A DNA stretch of 64,000 bases from Jiangella asiatica (GCF_004349065.1 NZ_SMKZ01000036.1:1-64000); one strand, 5' to 3'. Counted from the stretch's first letter, positions 37,372 to 48,524 are shown. Numbers and translations are program-made. The notes: a model not told the origin generated them from the letters alone.

Positions 37372-38028
37372 TCAGGCGAGCACGCTCTTCCGGGCGGCCG
37401 GCGGGGTGGCGTCGGGCCGGCGCAGGTACAAGGGGTCGGGCGGGAGGATGTCGGCGGCCTTGTCGACGACGACGGCGGCGAGGTCGGCCGCGGCGGGGTA
37501 CTCCGGCTCCAGCGCCGGCCCGAACGCCTCCGGGTACAGCCGCGCCCCGGCGCCGGCGGCGGGCAGCACGGCCCCGAGCTCAGCGGCGATCGCGGTGGCG
37601 GGCCCGACCTCCGGGCCGACCGTGCGCGTGCCGGACGCGTCGTACGCGGCCCAGTACACCTCGCGGCGACGGGCGTCGGTGGCGACGACGAACGGCCCGG
37701 CCGGCGACTCTGCCGCTACGGCGCCGTGGGCGACGACGTCCAGGCCGCAGACCCCGCGCACCGGGATGTCCAGGACCGCGCCCATCGTGCGGGCGGCGGC
37801 AAGGCCGACCCGCAGCCCGGTGAACGGGCCCGGCCCGACCCCGACGGCGATCTCGGTGAGGTCGCCGCGGGCGGCCCCTGCGTCCCGCAGCACCGACGTG
37901 ACCAGCGGCATCAGCAGCTCGGTGTGACGGCGCGGGTCGACCGTGGTCGCGTGCGCGAGCACCCGCCCGCCGTCGTGCAGCGCGACGGTCACCGCGGGCG
38001 TCGACGTGTCCATGGCCAGCAACAGCAC
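37372..38028 (-). CDS. tsaB: t6A biosynthesis protein TsaB
   Basis: A 218-residue ASKHA-fold partner of TsaD. It begins LLLAMDTSTPAVTVALHDG and contains the AVGVGPGPFTGLRVGLAAARTMG signature. It is catalytically inactive itself and scaffolds TsaD and TsaE. The GTG start at 38028 is the first in-frame start of the conserved opening. A vapBC pair and a pentapeptide-repeat gene separate it from tsaE, although in most relatives tsaE directly precedes tsaB. Confidence 0.95.
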   Translation of the reverse strand: MLLLAMDTSTPAVTVALHDGGRVLAHATTVDPRRHTELLMPLVTSVLRDAGAARGDLTEIAVGVGPGPFTGLRVGLAAARTMGAVLDIPVRGVCGLDVVAHGAVAAESPAGPFVVATDARRREVYWAAYDASGTRTVGPEVGPATAIAAELGAVLPAAGAGARLYPEAFGPALEPEYPAAADLAAVVVDKAADILPPDPLYLRRPDATPPAARKSVLA

Positions 38029-38120
38029 CCGCCTACCCTACGTCGCCCCCGTCGCCGGTGAACGACCCGGACCGCTAGCACGGGTTACGTGCAGCGCGTA
38101 TCCTGTGCTGGGAGGCGACG

Positions 38121-38354
38121 ATGACGAACCTGACTCTGAAGATCGACGACGATCTCCTGCGGCTCGCGCGAATTCGCGCCTTGGAACGGGGCACCTCGGT
38201 CAATGCCGTGATCCGGCAACGCCTCGAGGAGTTCGTGGGCGACGATCCCCGCGCGGAGAGCCTGCGGCGGTTCGTCGACCTGGCGAGCACGTCGCACTCC
38301 GGGAGCGGCGAGGACGGGCGGACGTGGCGGCGAGACGACCTCTATGACCGGTGA
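38121..38354 (+). CDS. vapB: VapB-like antitoxin (ribbon-helix-helix)
   Basis: A 77-residue protein. The first 45 residues (TNLTLKIDDDLLRLARIRAL followed by ERGTSVNAVIRQRLEEFV) are a ribbon-helix-helix DNA-binding fold; the remainder is a flexible tail that would wrap the toxin. GGGAGG lies five bases before the ATG. The 3' end overlaps the toxin gene by 11 bases. Such antitoxins repress their own operon together with the toxin. The pair runs opposite to the surrounding housekeeping genes, as for a later arrival. Confidence 0.88.
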   Translation: MTNLTLKIDDDLLRLARIRALERGTSVNAVIRQRLEEFVGDDPRAESLRRFVDLASTSHSGSGEDGRTWRRDDLYDR

Positions 38355-38790
38355 CCTGCCGGCGGCGCTCGCGGGCCCGGGCCGCATCTTCATCGACACC
38401 AACATCCTCGTGTACAGCTACGACCACGATGAGCCGCGGAAGCAGCGGGCGGCGACTCAGACGCTGCTCGCGATCGGTGGCGAGCGAGCGGTGCTGAGCG
38501 CCCAGGTACTGAACGAGTTCTACATCACGGTCACCCGCAAGCTGAAGCGGCCGCTCGACGGGTTCCGCGCCCGGGAGGCGATCGACGTACTCGGCCAGCT
38601 CGACGTCGTCCCGATCGACGCCGGCCTCGTCGCGGCCGCAGTGGTCCGGTCGCAGCAATCGCAGCTCTCGTTGTGGGACTCCCTCGTCGTGGAAGCGGCC
38701 AGGCGAGCCAGGTGCGGAGTCCTGCTGACCGAGGACCTGAACGCAGGTGCTGTGTTCGGCGGCGTGCGAGTGGTCGACCCGTTCGCCTGA
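38344..38790 (+). CDS. vapC: VapC-like PIN-domain toxin
   Basis: A 148-residue PIN ribonuclease. The acidic active-site set is visible: Asp in FIDTNILVY, Glu in LNEFYI, Asp in LSLWDSLVVEAA and Asp in LLTEDLNAG. VapC toxins cut specific tRNAs or rRNA when the antitoxin is degraded. Overlap with vapB makes the pair one transcript. The catalytic residues appear intact, so the module should be active. Its place between tRNA-modification genes may be chance. Confidence 0.9.
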   Translation: MTGDLPAALAGPGRIFIDTNILVYSYDHDEPRKQRAATQTLLAIGGERAVLSAQVLNEFYITVTRKLKRPLDGFRAREAIDVLGQLDVVPIDAGLVAAAVVRSQQSQLSLWDSLVVEAARRARCGVLLTEDLNAGAVFGGVRVVDPFA

Positions 38791-38802
38791 CCGCCGTGAG
38801 AG

Positions 38803-39522
38803 TCAGCCGTCGACGACGATGCCGAGCTGGCCGAGGATGGCCGCGGCCTGGCTCGCGCTGATCGTGGCGCCGGAGAGCAGGTGGGCGTCCTGGAACGCGA
38901 AGTCGCCGAGGTCGGCGCCACGCAGGTCCGCGCCGTCCAGCTCGGCGGCGCGCAGCAGCACGCCGCGCAGGCGGGAGTCGGTCCACACGGTGTCACGCAG
39001 GTCGGCGCCGGACAGGACGGCGTCGTCGAGGCGCAGCCCGTCGAGCTCCTGCCCGCGCAGGCTGATGCCGTTCAGGCCGGCCAGCATGAGGTTGCAGCGC
39101 CGGAACGTGCAGCCCAGGCCGCGGGACTCGTCGAACCGGGCGCCCACCAGGCGGCACCCGGTGAACGCGGTTCCGGCGATCATGGTGCCGCGCCACGTCG
39201 TGTTGGCGAGATCGACGCCGGTGAACGTGGCGTCGGAGACGTCGCCGGAGGAGAAGTCGGCGCGGGCGGCCGAGCCGCCGGTGAACGTGGCGCCGTCGAG
39301 CACCGCGCGGCGCAGGTTGGCACCGTCGAGCGTGCACGCCTCGAACGTCGCGCTCAGCAGGGACGCCCGGGACAGATCCGCCTCGGTGAGGTCGCAGCGC
39401 CGGAACACCCGCGGCTGCGGTGCCGGCGACTCCAGCAGGTTGGACAGGTCCTGGCCGGTGAGGTCGGCGTCGACCAGCTCACCGCCGGCGGCCAGCCGCT
39501 CCGCGACGGCGTCGTCGCTCAT
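38803..39522 (-). CDS. Pentapeptide-repeat protein
   Basis: A 239-residue right-handed quadrilateral beta-helix. A(D/N)(L/F)xx repeats run from about residue 18 to 215: VDADLTGQDLSNL, CDLTEADLSRASLL, GANLRRAVLDGATF and so on through ADLRGADLGDFAF. The C-terminal ISASQAAAILGQLGIVV is a short helical cap like that used for dimerisation in MfpA/Qnr-type proteins. Those mimic DNA and shield DNA gyrase from quinolones, but most pentapeptide proteins have no known role and this one lacks proof of either. Its ATG overlaps the tsaE stop by four bases, so it is translated with tsaE. Confidence 0.9.
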   Translation of the reverse strand: MSDDAVAERLAAGGELVDADLTGQDLSNLLESPAPQPRVFRRCDLTEADLSRASLLSATFEACTLDGANLRRAVLDGATFTGGSAARADFSSGDVSDATFTGVDLANTTWRGTMIAGTAFTGCRLVGARFDESRGLGCTFRRCNLMLAGLNGISLRGQELDGLRLDDAVLSGADLRDTVWTDSRLRGVLLRAAELDGADLRGADLGDFAFQDAHLLSGATISASQAAAILGQLGIVVDG

Positions 39523-39998
39523 CGGCGCACCACCGCCGCCAGCTCGCGCTCATCCCAGCGGCCGCCGACGGGCGTGACCCGCACGTGGCGCACCTCGCCC
39601 TCGTCGGCGTCGTGGGGGCGGTCGATGTGGATCTCCAGGCGGTCGCCGGCCAGCCCTTCGGCCACGCCCTCGCCCCACTCGACGAGCGTCACGGCCTCGT
39701 CGAGCGTGGCCTCGAGGTCGATGTCCTCCAGCTCGTCCCAGCCGCCGAGCCGGTACGCGTCGACATGCACCAGCGGCGGCCCGCCCACCAGCGACGGGTG
39801 CACGCGGGCGATGACGAACGTCGGCGACGTGACCGGGCCGCGCACGCGAAGGCCCGCGCCGACGCCCTGCGCCAGCGTCGTCTTGCCGGCGCCGAGGTCG
39901 CCGCCGAGCAGCACGAGGTCGCCGGCGCGCAGCAAGCCCGCGAGCCGTTCGCCCAGCGCCGTCATGGTGTCCGCGTCCGGGACGTCGAGGTGGATCAC
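39519..39998 (-). CDS. tsaE: t6A biosynthesis ATPase TsaE
   Basis: A 159-residue P-loop ATPase that resets the TsaBD complex. Walker A GDLGAGKTTLAQGV, the switch-like SPTFVIAR, HVDAYRLGGWDEL and LVEWGEGV are all diagnostic. The GTG at 39998 overlaps the stop of the alpha/beta hydrolase in GTGA; a longer in-frame opening to 40079 would only extend into that gene. The downstream pentapeptide gene overlaps it. Normal neighbours tsaB and rimI lie 1.5 kb further on. Confidence 0.95.
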   Translation of the reverse strand: MIHLDVPDADTMTALGERLAGLLRAGDLVLLGGDLGAGKTTLAQGVGAGLRVRGPVTSPTFVIARVHPSLVGGPPLVHVDAYRLGGWDELEDIDLEATLDEAVTLVEWGEGVAEGLAGDRLEIHIDRPHDADEGEVRHVRVTPVGGRWDERELAAVVRR

Positions 39999-41161
39999 CG
40001 GGTTCCCTTCCCACGTTTCGGCAGCTTCGCGGCGCTCGTCGCCCGCCTGACGGCCGCGATCCGGGTGCTGGTGCGCCACGGCCGGCTCCTGCCGCGGCCG
40101 GCGCGAGCGACCCGCTCGACGAGGTCGCGCAGACCCTGGGTGACCAGCTCGTTTCGTTCCAGCAGCACCATGTGGCCGGCGTCGGTGGCCTCGATGTACT
40201 CGACGTCGGCCAGCGCCTCGGCCAGCTCACGGCCGTGCCGGACCGGCGTCATCTGGTCGTGCTCGGCGGCCACGACGAGCACCGGCGCCCTGGACAGCAC
40301 CGGGACCGCGCCGGCGGCGTCGAGCTCGCCGAACAGCGGGTAGAACCTCGCCACGACGTCGAAGGGCACGGCGGCGTTCATCATCGCGGTGAACTCGACC
40401 AGTCGCGGCGAGCCGCCCTCGGCGAACGCGTACCGCCGGGTCAGCACGTAGGCGAGGTCGCTGCCCATGCGCCGGCCCCGCTCGACCAGCTCGGGCCGGC
40501 GGGCCAGGACGGTGACCGCTCCCGGCGCCGCCCGGCCGGCGAGCTTGCCGAGATACCCGGGCAGCCCGAGACCGGACACGTCGAGGCGCTGTCCGCTGGT
40601 GGCGATGAGCGCGACGCCGACGATGCGGTCGCCGAACAGCTCCGACCGGGCCTCGGCCAGCGCCTGGAGGGTCATGCCGCCCATCGAGTGGCCGACCAGG
40701 ATCACCGGCCCGGCCGGCGCGACGGCGTCGACGACCTGGCCGAGGTCGGTGCCCAGCCGGTGGAACGACAGCTCGGCGTCCTCCGGCAGCGCGGCGGAGC
40801 GGCCGTGGCCGCGTTGGTCCCAGAAGACCAGCCGGGCGGTGCCGCGCAGGTCGCGACGCTGGAAGTGCCAGGCGTCCTGGGTGAGTGCGAAGCCGTGACA
40901 GAAGACCAGGGTGAGGTCGGTGTCGCCGTCGGCGGGCTCGTCGACTTCGACGTGCAAGTCGACGCCGTCGTCGGTCGTCACCACCCGCGGCTCGCCTCGC
41001 AGCGTGCCGAACGGCTCGGTGGCGTGCGGGTCGTCCTTCTTCAGCGACCGGCCCATGACGTAGCGTTCGGCGGCGAACCCGACGGCCGCGCCCGCGGTGG
41101 CCACGCCCAGCCAGGTGCCGATGAGCCCGGCGGTCCGGCCAGCGGCGACGAGCTTGCTCAC
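39995..41161 (-). CDS. Alpha/beta-fold hydrolase
   Basis: A 388-residue hydrolase with one hydrophobic N-terminal segment (GLIGTWLGVATAGAAVGFAA), probably a membrane anchor. The fold is intact: oxyanion HGFALTQD, DQRGHGRS, nucleophile elbow VGHSMGG, acid in AAEHDQMTP and catalytic His in DAGHMVLLE. The basic C-terminal tail after residue 365 is unusual. The gene sits between alr and tsaE and overlaps both by four bases, a conserved actinobacterial position. The substrate is unknown; esterase or lipase is likely. Confidence 0.88.
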   Translation of the reverse strand: MSKLVAAGRTAGLIGTWLGVATAGAAVGFAAERYVMGRSLKKDDPHATEPFGTLRGEPRVVTTDDGVDLHVEVDEPADGDTDLTLVFCHGFALTQDAWHFQRRDLRGTARLVFWDQRGHGRSAALPEDAELSFHRLGTDLGQVVDAVAPAGPVILVGHSMGGMTLQALAEARSELFGDRIVGVALIATSGQRLDVSGLGLPGYLGKLAGRAAPGAVTVLARRPELVERGRRMGSDLAYVLTRRYAFAEGGSPRLVEFTAMMNAAVPFDVVARFYPLFGELDAAGAVPVLSRAPVLVVAAEHDQMTPVRHGRELAEALADVEYIEATDAGHMVLLERNELVTQGLRDLVERVARAGRGRSRPWRTSTRIAAVRRATSAAKLPKRGKGTR

Positions 41162-42345
41162 CGCGGCTCCGCGAGGGCGGCGTCGACGTACACGCGCGGC
41201 AGCCGCGGCGCGAACCGGGTGACGATCTCGTAGGAAATGGTGCCACAGGCCTCGGCCCAGTCCTGCGCGGACGGCTCACCGGCCGCCGGGTCGCCGAACA
41301 GGACGACCTCGTCGCCGGCGCTGACGTCGTCGTCGCGGAGGTCGACCACGAACTGGTCCATGCACACCCGGCCGGCGATGCGTCGCGTGACGCCGGCCAC
41401 CAGTACCGGAGCACCGGGGCCGGCCGAGCCGCCCGAGCCGTGCCGGGGCACCCCGTCGGCGTAGCCAAGCGGCACCAGGCCCAGCGTGGACTCGCGGTCG
41501 GTGACGTAGAGGTGGCCGTAGGACACCCCATGCCCGGCCGGCACCCGCTTCACCAGCGCCAGCCTGGCCCGCACCGACATGGCCGGCCGCAGCCCCACGT
41601 CGGCCGGCGACACCACCGCCGGCATCGGCGACAGCCCGTACGCGGCCAGGCCGACCCGGACGAGATCGAGGTGGGAGTCGGGCATGGTGAGCGTCGCCGC
41701 GGAGTTGGCCAGGTGCACGACCTCGGGCCGGGCGCCGTGCCGCCTGGCCTGCGCCACCGCCTCGAGGAACACCGCCAGCTGGCTGTCGTTGGCCGGATGC
41801 TCCGGCTCGTCGGCGCAGGCCAGATGCGACCACAGGCCGACGACCTCGACCAGCCCTTCGGCCTGGGCCTTCAGCGCCGTGTCCACCAGCTCCGGCCAGC
41901 CGCTCACCGGCACTCCGGAGCGGCCGAGCCCGGTGTCGACCTTGAGGTGCAGCCGCGCGACCCGGCCGGTGTCGCGCGCGGCGGCGGCGATCTCGGCGAC
42001 CGCCCACGGCGCGGACGCGGACACATCGACGTCCGCGGCCAGCGCGTCGGCCCACCGCTCTCCGGGCGAGCTCAGCCACGCCATCAGCCGGCCGGTGACC
42101 CCGGCCGCACGCAGCGTCAGCGCCTCGGCCAGCACCGCGGTGCCCAGCCAGGTGGCCCCGCCGGCCTGGGCCGCGCGGGCCGCGGGCACCAGGCCGTGGC
42201 CGTACGCGTCCGCCTTCACCACCATCATGACCTCGGCCCGGCCGACACGGACCGAGAGCTCCGCCACGTTGTCGCGGATGGCGGCGAGGTCGACCCGCAC
42301 CTGCGCGTGCGGCACGGGCCCTCGGCCGTACTCGTCGGTGACCAC
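41158..42345 (-). CDS. alr: Alanine racemase
   Basis: Makes D-alanine for peptidoglycan with pyridoxal phosphate; 395 residues. The PLP lysine is in VVKADAYGHGL, GLGRSGV and HLANSAATL line the barrel, and the second catalytic base Tyr lies in GVSYGHLY. The C-terminal domain includes GRVCMDQFVVDL. The GTG at 42345 begins the family-typical N-terminus; the opening upstream to 42828 is out of family. Its stop overlaps the hydrolase start. Part of the nnr-alr-hydrolase-tsaE operon. Confidence 0.96.
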   Translation of the reverse strand: MVTDEYGRGPVPHAQVRVDLAAIRDNVAELSVRVGRAEVMMVVKADAYGHGLVPAARAAQAGGATWLGTAVLAEALTLRAAGVTGRLMAWLSSPGERWADALAADVDVSASAPWAVAEIAAAARDTGRVARLHLKVDTGLGRSGVPVSGWPELVDTALKAQAEGLVEVVGLWSHLACADEPEHPANDSQLAVFLEAVAQARRHGARPEVVHLANSAATLTMPDSHLDLVRVGLAAYGLSPMPAVVSPADVGLRPAMSVRARLALVKRVPAGHGVSYGHLYVTDRESTLGLVPLGYADGVPRHGSGGSAGPGAPVLVAGVTRRIAGRVCMDQFVVDLRDDDVSAGDEVVLFGDPAAGEPSAQDWAEACGTISYEIVTRFAPRLPRVYVDAALAEPR

Positions 42346-42493
42346 GGCACCGATTGTGTCAGCCGGTGCCGACAGGGGCGGCCACCCCTCGCAGCGCGCC
42401 GTCCGCCGACCGTGGTCCCCGCGACGCGCTGTGCAGTCGCGAACCCTGTCCCGCGGGGGAATCCGGCGGCCGACAGACGAGGTGAGCCCGGCG

Positions 42494-43945
42494 TCACCCC
42501 TGCGCGGTGTCCGCCTGGCGCAGGGAGCCGAGCACGGCAGGCAGCTGCTGGAGGACGTCGCCGGCGCTCGGGTAGCCGCCCGCCGCGGCCGCCCGCTGGC
42601 CGGCCAGCCCGTGCACATAGGCCGCCACACTGCCGGCGTCCAGCGGCTCCAGCCCCGCGGCCAGCAGCGATCCGGCGAGCCCGGCGAGCACGTCGCCGGT
42701 GCCCGCGGCCGCCAGCGCCGACGTGCCGGTGGAGTTGACCCGGACCCGCCCGTCGGGTGCCACCACGAGCGTCGTCGTCCCCTTGAGCAGGACCGTGGCG
42801 TTCCAGCGTCCAGCGGCGGCGCGGGCATGATGCAGCCGGCGCGCCTCGATCTCCGCCCGCTCGACGCCGAGTAGCCGGGCCAACTCGCCCGCGTGCGGGG
42901 TCAGCAAGGCGGGCCCGGCGAACCGGTCCGGCAGCGACCGCAGCCCGTCGGCGTCGACCAGGACCGGCAGCCCTGCCCCGACCGCGGCGGCGACATCGGC
43001 ACCGCGGCCGTCGCCGAGCCCGGAGCCGACGGTCCACGCCTGCACCCGCCCGACCTCCGCGACCGACGGCCCGGCGATCGTCTCCGGCCAGCGAGAACGC
43101 ACCGTCGCGGCGACGGCGTCCGGCCCGGCGTAGCGGACCATACCGGCGCCACCGCGCAGCGCACCGCCGACAGCCAGCAGCGCCGCGCCCGGGTACTGCC
43201 CGGACCCGGCCAGCACCCCGACGACCCCTCGCGAGTACTTGTCCGACTCGCGGCCCGGCTCCGGGAGCAGCGCGGCGACGTCGGCGTCCTCGAGCACCGT
43301 CGTGCGCGGCCCCGGCAGGTACGGCGCCAGTCCGATGTCGACGGCGTGGACGGCGCCCGCCGCGGCCGCCGCGGGGTCGACCACGAGCGCCGTCTTCCCG
43401 GTGCCGAAGGTCACGGTGACGTCGGCGACGACGTGCGCGCCGGGTGCCTCGCCGGTGTCGGGGTCGACACCGCTGGGCAGGTCGACCGCGATGATCAGGC
43501 CGGCATCGGCCCGGGCCCGGGCGGCCAGCTCAGCGGCGTCGTCGGACAGGCCGCCACGCCCGCCGATGCCGAGGATGCCGTCGAGGACCAGGTCGGCCCG
43601 GGCCAGCGCGGCACCGGCGCGGACGTCGTCGCCGGCGGTCACCCGGCCTCCGGCGTCGCGGAAGGCCGCCAGACCCTCGGGGTGCGCGCGGTCCGGACGC
43701 AACAGGACGGCGTCGACGCTGGCACCGCGGCCGGCCAGGCGGGCGCCGGCCCACAGCGCGTCGCCGCCGTTGTTGCCGCCGCCGGCCAGCACGACGACGC
43801 GGGCACCGTACGGCCCACCGAGGATGCGGGCGCAGGTGGAGACCAGCCCGGCCACCGCGCGTTGCATGAGCGCGCCCGGCGGCAGCGTCGCCATCAGGGC
43901 GTCCTCCGCGGCCCGGATCTCCTCGACGGTGTGGACGGTCCTCAC
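42494..43945 (-). CDS. nnr: Bifunctional NAD(P)H-hydrate epimerase / ADP-dependent dehydratase
   Basis: Repairs hydrated NADH and NADPH; 483 residues. The N-terminal half (about 1-210) is the YjeF_N epimerase with [21 protein letters not shown] and [15 protein letters not shown]. The C-terminal half is the ribokinase-like dehydratase with [28 protein letters not shown], the KGTTTLV strand and the [17 protein letters not shown] anion hole. AAGGAG lies seven bases upstream of the GTG, and this start overlaps the acpS stop. The fused form is usual in bacteria. Confidence 0.95.
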   Translation of the reverse strand: MRTVHTVEEIRAAEDALMATLPPGALMQRAVAGLVSTCARILGGPYGARVVVLAGGGNNGGDALWAGARLAGRGASVDAVLLRPDRAHPEGLAAFRDAGGRVTAGDDVRAGAALARADLVLDGILGIGGRGGLSDDAAELAARARADAGLIIAVDLPSGVDPDTGEAPGAHVVADVTVTFGTGKTALVVDPAAAAAGAVHAVDIGLAPYLPGPRTTVLEDADVAALLPEPGRESDKYSRGVVGVLAGSGQYPGAALLAVGGALRGGAGMVRYAGPDAVAATVRSRWPETIAGPSVAEVGRVQAWTVGSGLGDGRGADVAAAVGAGLPVLVDADGLRSLPDRFAGPALLTPHAGELARLLGVERAEIEARRLHHARAAAGRWNATVLLKGTTTLVVAPDGRVRVNSTGTSALAAAGTGDVLAGLAGSLLAAGLEPLDAGSVAAYVHGLAGQRAAAAGGYPSAGDVLQQLPAVLGSLRQADTAQG

Positions 43946-44301
43946 ACCGGATCTCCTTCCAGCACGACCATGGCCGACGCGACCCCGGCGTCGTGCGACA
44001 GCGACAGGTGGAGCGTCCGGACCCCCAGCGCGTCGCACCGCTTGCGGACCGAGCCGCGCACCTCGAACCAGGGACGTCCGTCGTCATCGCTGACCACCTC
44101 GGCGTCCTGCCAGAGCAGGCCCTCGGGCGCGCCGAGCGCCTTGGCCAGCGCCTCCTTCGCGGCGAACCGGGCCGCCTGAGACGCGATCGACCGGGCCCGC
44201 TCGCCGGGCGTGAAGACGCGCTCGGCGAACGCCGGCGTCCGTTCCAGCGTCTCTGCGAACCGCCGGATGTCGACGACGTCGATTCCCACGCCCACGATCA
44301 C
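43942..44301 (-). CDS. acpS: Holo-[acyl-carrier-protein] synthase AcpS
   Basis: Attaches phosphopantetheine to acyl carrier proteins; 119 residues with the GTG at 44301, matching the family's short size. [14 protein letters not shown] is the diagnostic opening with the metal-binding Asp, [13 protein letters not shown] holds the catalytic Glu and Lys, and [15 protein letters not shown] ends the protein. Other in-frame GTGs at 44307 and 44310 would add two or three residues. Overlaps nnr by four bases. Confidence 0.95.
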   Translation of the reverse strand: MIVGVGIDVVDIRRFAETLERTPAFAERVFTPGERARSIASQAARFAAKEALAKALGAPEGLLWQDAEVVSDDDGRPWFEVRGSVRKRCDALGVRTLHLSLSHDAGVASAMVVLEGDPV

Positions 44302-44375
44302 CCGCACCACCCTAGACTGACTGTGACCACGTGGTTCCGCATGCCGATACGGCACGCTCGACCTAGACTCCGCGT

Positions 44376-44894
44376 ATGGGCGAATTGACTCTCGTGGGCG
44401 GAATGGCCGGCGAGCACGTCGTCCTGCGACCGGTGAGCGCCGACGACGTCCCGGTCCTGCTGCACATCATCAGCACCCCCGAGGTCAAGCAGTGGTGGGA
44501 CGCCGCCGACCTCGACGCCGGCTGGCCGCTGTCCGACGGCTCCGCCTCGACCCGCTTCACCATCCTGGCCGGTCGGCGCATCGCCGGGCTCATCCAGTAC
44601 TGGGAAAACGACGACCCCCGTGACCGGCACGCGGGCCTGGAGATCTTCCTCGACCCCGACCTGCACGGGCGCGGGCTGGGCCGCGACGCCGTCCGGACGC
44701 TCGCCCGGCACCTGTTCGGCGAGCGCGGTCATCACCGCATCGTCATCGACCCGGCCGCCACCAACGAGGTGGCCATCCGCTGCTGCGCGGCGGTCGGCTT
44801 CCGCCCGGTCGGCATGATGCACCGGCGCGAGCGGCACACCAACAGCGTCCGCGACGGCCTGGTCATGGACCTGCTGTCGTCGGAGTTCGGCTGA
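44376..44894 (+). CDS. GNAT acetyltransferase, AAC(6')-like
   Basis: A 172-residue acetyltransferase. [21 protein letters not shown] and [20 protein letters not shown] (CoA loop), then [22 protein letters not shown], follow the AAC(6')-Ib and siderophore-acylating GNAT branch. The family includes true aminoglycoside 6'-acetyltransferases, but environmental actinomycetes have many homologues without resistance activity, so the acceptor stays open. It runs away from acpS and is followed two bases later by a membrane-protein gene, with which it is probably co-transcribed. Confidence 0.85.
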   Translation: MGELTLVGGMAGEHVVLRPVSADDVPVLLHIISTPEVKQWWDAADLDAGWPLSDGSASTRFTILAGRRIAGLIQYWENDDPRDRHAGLEIFLDPDLHGRGLGRDAVRTLARHLFGERGHHRIVIDPAATNEVAIRCCAAVGFRPVGMMHRRERHTNSVRDGLVMDLLSSEFG

Positions 44895-44896
44895 GC

Positions 44897-45367
44897 GTGG
44901 AGCTCGCCGACGTGGTGACGGCCGCCGTCGCGGTCGCGCACGTCGGGCTGGCCGCGGCGTGGCTGGGCTCCATGCTCTACGGCCTGCTCATCGTCCAGCC
45001 GCGGCTGGCCCGCCTGCTGTCGGCGGACGACGAGCTCCTGGAGGAACTGCTCACCCGGCTCGGCGCCGGCAACCGGCGGCCGGTGCTCGCCATCATCGTG
45101 GGACTGCTGGTCACCGCGCCGCTGCTGGCGGTGGCGGTGGATGCCGACGGAGCCCAGGTCGCGCTGCTGGCGGCGGACGGGGCGCTGGTGCTGGCCGCGG
45201 GCGGCACGTTCGCCCGAGTGTCGTGGCGGCTGTGGCCGCGCCGCGTGTTCGCCCTGCCGTCCGAACGCCCAGCACACCGTGCGGCTCTGCGCCGCCACGC
45301 CCTGTTCATGGTCGCGCTCGTAGGCGGCGCCTTCACCGCCGCCGTAACCGCCCTGGCCATCAGCTGA
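44897..45367 (+). CDS. Hypothetical four-helix membrane protein
   Basis: A 156-residue protein with four hydrophobic stretches (residues about 5-32, 60-80, 88-105 and 135-155) separated by short basic or acidic loops, so probably a four-span inner-membrane protein. The first helix carries VAHVGLAAAWLGSML, reminiscent of the CopD/DUF-type family where a His and Trp occupy a similar place, but no cofactor site can be confirmed. The GTG start lies two bases after the GNAT stop. Confidence 0.65.
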   Translation: MELADVVTAAVAVAHVGLAAAWLGSMLYGLLIVQPRLARLLSADDELLEELLTRLGAGNRRPVLAIIVGLLVTAPLLAVAVDADGAQVALLAADGALVLAAGGTFARVSWRLWPRRVFALPSERPAHRAALRRHALFMVALVGGAFTAAVTALAIS

Positions 45368-45458
45368 CCCATCGCCCACCAGAACGGCATCGACGGCGAC
45401 CCGCACCCGCCCAGCAAGGACGACGGGCACGCGGCCGCCCGGGCTGGGTGATGCCGGC

Positions 45459-45599
45459 CAGGGTTCGGTCGGGCATCGGAGGCGAGGAACGAGCCGACGC
45501 GGGCGCGGCGGCGGCTGGCGCTGCTCGACAGGGTTCGGTCGGGCATCGGAGGCGAGGAACGAGCCGACGCGGGCGAGGCGAGCAGCGCCAGCCGCCGCC
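45459..45599. repeat. Tandem 47-bp direct repeat with a 21-bp inverted repeat
   Basis: A 47-bp unit (beginning CAGGGTTCGGTCGGGCATCG) occurs at 45459-45505 and again, perfectly, at 45529-45575, a 70-bp period. GGCGGCGGCTGGCGCTGCTCG at 45507-45527 is the exact reverse complement of 45579-45599, so the second unit sits in the loop of a long hairpin. The element fills the convergent gap between the membrane-protein gene and glmS. Confidence 0.85.
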
Positions 45600-45621
45600 C
45601 GCCCACAGCACCCCAGCGGCC

Positions 45622-47469
<1,848 letters not shown>

Positions 47470-47540
47470 GGCGGTCAGCGTAACCGCACCAGACCCCGAA
47501 TGACGCATCGCCCGGACAAGTCGGCCAGAATGAGGCCATC

Positions 47541-48488
47541 ATGGCTGTTGTCCACGACTCCTCGCCGTTCGTCGACCTGTCCCGCGCCGACTGGGCCCGG
47601 CTGCGTGACGAGACCCCGCTGTCGTTGACGGCGGCGGAGCTGGAGGAACTCCGCGGCCTCGGCGACTTCGTCGACCTGGACGAGGTGCGCGATGTCTACC
47701 TCCCGCTGTCCCGGCTGCTCAACCTGCGCCATCGCGCCGCCGTGCGACTACACGAGGCCACCACGACCTTCCTGGGCGGCTTCGCCGAGCGGACCCCGTT
47801 CGTCATCGGGATCGCCGGCTCGGTCGCCGTCGGGAAGTCGACGACGGCGCGCCTGCTGCGGCTGTTGCTCGCCCGCTGGGCCGAGCACCCGCGGGTGTCG
47901 CTCGTCACCACCGACGGCTTCCTGCTGCCCAACGCCGAGCTGGAGCGGCGCGGCCTGATGCAGCGCAAGGGCTTTCCGGAGTCCTACGACCGCCGGGCGC
48001 TGCTGCGGTTCGTCTCCGCGGTGAAGTCCGGCGAGCAGGTCGTGACGGCGCCGGTGTACTCGCACCTGACGTACGACATCGTCCCCGGTGCGCAGATCAC
48101 CGTCGAGAGCCCCGACATCCTCCTGATCGAAGGGCTCAACGTGCTGCAGCCTGCCCGGGCCCGCCCGGACGGCGTCGCCGGCCTCGCGGTCAGCGACTTC
48201 TTCGACTTCTCCATCTACGTCGACGCCTCGGCCAAGGACGTGCGCCGCTGGTACGTCGAGCGTTTCCTGCGGCTGCGCGAGACGGCCTTCCAACGGCCGG
48301 AGTCGTACTTCCGCCGCTACGGCGACCTCGACCACGACGCCGCGGTCAAGCAGGCCGAGCAGCTCTGGGACACCATCAACGGGCCCAACCTGGCGCAGAA
48401 CATCCTGCCGACACGCGGCCGTGCCACCCTCAGCCTCGGCAAGGGCCCGGACCACTCCGTGCAGCGCATCCGCCTCCGCAAGATCTGA
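47541..48488 (+). CDS. coaA: Type I pantothenate kinase
   Basis: First step of coenzyme A synthesis; 315 residues, the usual length. The P-loop is [18 protein letters not shown], followed by [28 protein letters not shown] and LIEGLNVLQ, all diagnostic of CoaA. It is oriented against its glm neighbours and divergent from glmS; the 71-bp gap must contain both promoters. Confidence 0.97.
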   Translation: MAVVHDSSPFVDLSRADWARLRDETPLSLTAAELEELRGLGDFVDLDEVRDVYLPLSRLLNLRHRAAVRLHEATTTFLGGFAERTPFVIGIAGSVAVGKSTTARLLRLLLARWAEHPRVSLVTTDGFLLPNAELERRGLMQRKGFPESYDRRALLRFVSAVKSGEQVVTAPVYSHLTYDIVPGAQITVESPDILLIEGLNVLQPARARPDGVAGLAVSDFFDFSIYVDASAKDVRRWYVERFLRLRETAFQRPESYFRRYGDLDHDAAVKQAEQLWDTINGPNLAQNILPTRGRATLSLGKGPDHSVQRIRLRKI

Positions 48489-48524
48489 ATGTGATCGGGC
48501 ACGACGCCGGCTGAGAGCGGGCGG

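Noticed and set aside
44376-44894. Aminoglycoside-resistance determinant AAC(6')
   Set aside because: Motifs fit the superfamily, but environmental homologues often act on other amines; recorded only as AAC(6')-like.
45459-45575. Two 47-bp repeats with a spacer, as in a CRISPR array
   Set aside because: Only two units, the spacer is part of an inverted repeat, and no cas genes lie nearby.
47470-47540. glmS ribozyme or GlcN6P riboswitch
   Set aside because: The gap to coaA is 71 bases, too short for that element, and it is not known from actinomycetes.
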